From an uncultured Fulvivirga sp. (GTDB lineage: Bacteria > Bacteroidota > Bacteroidia > Cytophagales > Cyclobacteriaceae), in the NCBI GenBank assembly GCA_947500555.1, contig CANMSE010000001.1, positions 806,001 through 870,000 of the forward strand: a stretch of DNA of 64,000 nt, read 5' to 3'. The position numbers and the translations under genes were made by a program. The first letter of the stretch is position 1. The number at the start of each line of letters is the position of its first letter. The notes below the pieces were generated by a model that was not told the DNA's origin, did no database searches, and saw only the letters and a list, made by a program, of their open reading frames with translations. Positions 61,692 through 64,000 of this stretch are shown piece after piece.

Positions 61692-62735
61692 TTGGAAATA
61701 AGTAGCGAACTCCTGTTTTTTTTTAGCGCTATGGGCGCATTTAATGGACTTCTACTGGGTCTTTATTTCCTGTTTTATGCCAAACCAAAACATATCTCCA
61801 ACCAATTTTTGGGCGCACTGCTTCTTACCTTGAGTGTACGAATTGGTAAGTCAGTTATTTTTTATTTTAAACCAGATCTAGCCTGGATCTATCTTCAGTT
61901 GGGCCTATCGGTTTGTCTTTTCATTGGCCCGTTTCTGTTTTTTTACATTCGGTCGATGGTTAAGCCGGAAAGTCATATCAAAACCAACTGGAAGTACCAT
62001 GTGATGGCACTTCTTGTTTTGGTCACCGTGATAGGGTACCTATTCCCTTTTGAAACCAATGTGAGTCTATGGAGACCCTATGTAATTTGGGCCATCTATT
62101 CAGTTTGGACAATTTATATCATCGCATCTGGGTTCGATTCACTTCCAATATTTCAAAAATTCCTTAAAAGAGACGAACGGCTTAACGGAGTGGAAACATG
62201 GATTCTGAGCGTTTTTATTGGCAATCTTTTGGTGTGTGTGGCTTTTTGGCTATTTAATTATACCTCTTATATCGCTGGAGCTCTTATGTTCTCCTTCATT
62301 TTATACCTTCTGCTGCTTTCATTGGTATTCAATAAGAAGCGAAAATCTATACTCTTCAATAGTGTTCCAAAATATGGAGCAAAGAAGATAGAGGATGAAG
62401 AAGCAAATGAGTTGACCAACAAACTAAACAGGGTCCTAACAACAGAGGAGTTCTTCAAAAATGCAGATATTACACTTCCTGAAGTTGCTGATAAGCTCAA
62501 AATCACTCCTCATCACCTGTCACAGTTGTTGAATGATAATTTGGAAAAGAGTTTTCCTTATTATATTAATGAATTCCGAATTGAGGCGGCTAAGGCAATG
62601 ATCAAGTCAAGACCAGACCTTTCCCTCGAGGGCATAGGTTACGAATGTGGCTTCAATTCAAAATCGACCTTCTATACGGCTTTTAAAAAACATGCCGGAA
62701 CAACGCCTGCAAAATATATGGAAGAGCATAAATAG
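61692..62735 (+). CDS. membrane-anchored AraC-family regulator
   Basis: A 347-residue protein, TTG start. About seven transmembrane helices in residues 6-220 are followed by a cytoplasmic linker and an AraC HTH domain (about 245-345) with LPEVADKLKITPHHLSQLLN and IGYECGFNSKSTFYTAFKKH. Membrane-bound AraC regulators of this type are common in Bacteroidota, where the signal is sensed in the membrane and DNA is bound directly. Direct repeats 21 bases apart lie just downstream, before the DJ-1-like gene, a possible target. Confidence 0.9.
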   Translation: MEISSELLFFFSAMGAFNGLLLGLYFLFYAKPKHISNQFLGALLLTLSVRIGKSVIFYFKPDLAWIYLQLGLSVCLFIGPFLFFYIRSMVKPESHIKTNWKYHVMALLVLVTVIGYLFPFETNVSLWRPYVIWAIYSVWTIYIIASGFDSLPIFQKFLKRDERLNGVETWILSVFIGNLLVCVAFWLFNYTSYIAGALMFSFILYLLLLSLVFNKKRKSILFNSVPKYGAKKIEDEEANELTNKLNRVLTTEEFFKNADITLPEVADKLKITPHHLSQLLNDNLEKSFPYYINEFRIEAAKAMIKSRPDLSLEGIGYECGFNSKSTFYTAFKKHAGTTPAKYMEEHK

Positions 62736-62740
62736 TTCGA

Positions 62741-62776
62741 ATTTATAAATCAAGACGCCTGATTTATAATCAAGAA
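62741..62776 (+). promoter_or_regulatory. 21-base-spaced direct repeats before the DJ-1-like gene
   Basis: ATTTATAAATCAAGA (from 62741) and ATTTATAATCAAGA (from 62762) are near-identical and separated by 21 bases, two helical turns. They lie 50-84 bases upstream of the DJ-1/PfpI gene start and just after the AraC-type gene. AraC family regulators bind such spaced half-sites. Confidence 0.4.
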
Positions 62777-62825
62777 TCTACTATCTCGGGCCGTCTGATA
62801 TCATTGCCAAAAAAAGATTATTGGC

Positions 62826-63614
62826 ATGATTTACAAACAATTAAAATTACTGGTTTTGACTATTCTATCTGTCAGTTGTGCAGATATAGAAACTCCTCCT
62901 GTTACAAAAGATCTTACAGGAGCGAAGGGAAACATTTTATTTATTGTTTCAAACGCAGATCACTATGGTGATTCTGACATAGAAACGGCAAATCATTTTC
63001 ATGAGATTATTTTGGCGTATGATGTGCTGGCCAATGAAGGGTATCACATCGATTTTGTAAGCCCCGAGGGCGGTGCTATTCCTATTGGTTACATCCATAC
63101 ATCCGACTCTTTGACCAAAAAGTACCTGTATGATGAACACTTTATGAATGATTTAGAACATACCTCTAGGCCCGATGAGGTGGATTCAAAAGTGTACTCA
63201 GCAGTGTATTATGTAGGAGGAGGCAGTGCTATGTTTGGCGTTCCTGAAAATGAAAAAATACAACAAATCTCCAGGTCAATTTATGAAGACAATGAAGGTA
63301 TAGTATCGACACTATGCCATGGTACAGCAGGTATCGTCAATTTGAAAACCAGTGACGGGAAATACATTTATGAGCAGAAAAAAGTGAATGGATTTCCAGA
63401 CCTGTTTGAAGATACAGAAGGAAGGTATTATCAACAGTTCCCTTTTTCGATAGAGCAAAGTATTGCTGACCGAGGAGGAGTTTTCGAATACTCCTCAGAA
63501 GGCTGGGATGGCTATATGCTATCTGACGGACGACTAATTACTGGTCAGGATCCTACTGCAGCAGCGGCAGTCGCCAGAAAAATAATTGAAGTACTAAAAG
63601 AAAATAACAACTAG
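62826..63614 (+). CDS. DJ-1/PfpI-family lipoprotein
   Basis: A 262-residue lipoprotein (lipobox LSVSC, Cys18). The DJ-1/PfpI fold is visible in NILFIVSNADHYGDS, FVSPEGGAIP and the nucleophile elbow STLCHGTAGIV (Cys164). It belongs to Hsp31/class I glutamine-amidotransferase-like proteins that act as glyoxalases, deglycases or chaperones; the exact reaction is unknown. Export as a lipoprotein is unusual, since most relatives are cytoplasmic. It is followed after 11 bases by the serine-hydrolase-like gene, so the two may be one transcript. Confidence 0.88.
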   Translation: MIYKQLKLLVLTILSVSCADIETPPVTKDLTGAKGNILFIVSNADHYGDSDIETANHFHEIILAYDVLANEGYHIDFVSPEGGAIPIGYIHTSDSLTKKYLYDEHFMNDLEHTSRPDEVDSKVYSAVYYVGGGSAMFGVPENEKIQQISRSIYEDNEGIVSTLCHGTAGIVNLKTSDGKYIYEQKKVNGFPDLFEDTEGRYYQQFPFSIEQSIADRGGVFEYSSEGWDGYMLSDGRLITGQDPTAAAAVARKIIEVLKENNN

Positions 63615-63625
63615 AAATTAAAGAT

Positions 63626-64000
63626 ATGACGACTCTTAGAAAAACGTATTTAACATTGGTTTTGGCAATATTGATGACTCAAATCGGTGTCACTCAAAGT
63701 ATTGTTGAAGAAGAAAAGATAGATGCACTTTTCACTGATTGGGAAGACCCAAATAAGCCGGGAGGCGCAGCAGCATTTCTCTATAATAATGAATTGGTTT
63801 ATGCCAAAGGGTTTGGAATGGCAAACCTTGAAACGGGTAAGCGGAATGATATAAACACAGCCTTCCAGCTGGCAGAACTGTCCAGGCATTTCACAGCGTT
63901 TGCTTTACTGCTATTGGAAGACGAGGGAGTGGTTGCACTTGATGATGATATTCGAAAGTATGTGCCTGAGGTACCGGATTTTGGAGAGTTAATTACACTA
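63626..64000 (+). CDS. serine-hydrolase (class C beta-lactamase-like) protein, partial at window edge
   Basis: The first 125 codons of a gene cut off by the window end. A signal peptide (about 1-24, ending VTQS) is followed by a beta-lactamase-like fold: GGAAAFLYNNELVYAKGFG and ALLLLEDEGVVALDDDIRKY are typical. The catalytic SxxK region reads FQLAELSRHFTAF, where homologues have ASxSKxFTA; the nucleophile Ser is Glu and the general-base Lys is Arg. It is therefore probably a non-catalytic homologue. It starts 11 bases after the DJ-1-like gene. Confidence 0.85.
   Translation, partial: MTTLRKTYLTLVLAILMTQIGVTQSIVEEEKIDALFTDWEDPNKPGGAAAFLYNNELVYAKGFGMANLETGKRNDINTAFQLAELSRHFTAFALLLLEDEGVVALDDDIRKYVPEVPDFGELITL

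Noticed and set aside
1..64000. CRISPR arrays, insertion sequences, prophage or integrative elements
   Set aside because: I found no regularly spaced repeats with unique spacers, no transposase, integrase, phage or conjugation genes, and gene content is typical of core genome.

Overview
The window is chromosomal DNA of an AT-rich member of the Bacteroidota, most likely a marine Cytophagales bacterium; no species is assigned. The reasons are the gliding and type IX secretion style genes (GldB, a PorE-like OmpA protein, a PorT-like barrel, FlgD-like C-termini), the long form of IspH, many hybrid sensor proteins with TPR, PAS or 7TMR-DISM inputs, weak Shine-Dalgarno signals with A-rich leaders, and a perfect TTTG-n19-TAnnTTTG promoter in front of tRNA-Phe. 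It reads as core genome: I see no transposase, integrase, phage gene or CRISPR array.

Layout. 1-5.3 kb: a methyltransferase with asd, and a secreted lamin-tail protein. 5.4-7.2 kb: DksA-like, scpB and rluB. 7.2-11 kb: a sensor kinase, tRNA-Phe, and a membrane/cytosolic Fe-S redox pair. 11-17 kb: a thioredoxin-like protein, a palindromic repeat, and a two-component cluster (response regulator, kinase, Big_2 lipoprotein, beta-barrel) with a separately transcribed RskA-like lipoprotein; both transcription units carry the same 11-bp-spaced operator. 17-30.6 kb: PorE-like protein, purM, M20 and M1 peptidases, tpx, two orphan kinases and an ABC exporter. 30.6-31.4 kb: a 725-bp gap holding a strongly structured candidate non-coding RNA with its own terminator. 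31.4-43 kb: ispH (apparently with an AUU start), PAP2, a PP2C phosphatase, MATE, Na+/Ca2+ and cation/H+ antiporters, YpdA, GNAT and MBL proteins. 43-53.7 kb: prolyl oligopeptidase, msrA, a pfkA-kinase pair, two TPM proteins, an oxidoreductase, a thioesterase, and small DUF proteins. 53.7-64 kb: DUF5916, a SMUG2-type glycosylase, gldB, a beta-barrel, a bile-acid symporter family protein, an acyltransferase, an AraC regulator, a DJ-1/PfpI lipoprotein, and a serine-hydrolase-like gene cut by the window edge.

How the genes work together. Sensing is over-represented: five histidine kinases but only one response regulator gene, so four kinases must use partners elsewhere. Three orphan kinases share a closely related catalytic core. 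Envelope redox and stress functions (Tpx, MsrA, YpdA, thioredoxin-like proteins) and secreted peptidases recur. The leads most worth checking are the structured RNA at 30.8-31.3 kb, the GTGATA operator regulon of the 12-17 kb two-component cluster, the AUU start of ispH, the L7/L12-like N-terminal domain shared by a kinase and a DUF3592-like membrane protein, and a serine-hydrolase homologue that lacks its SxxK catalytic pair.
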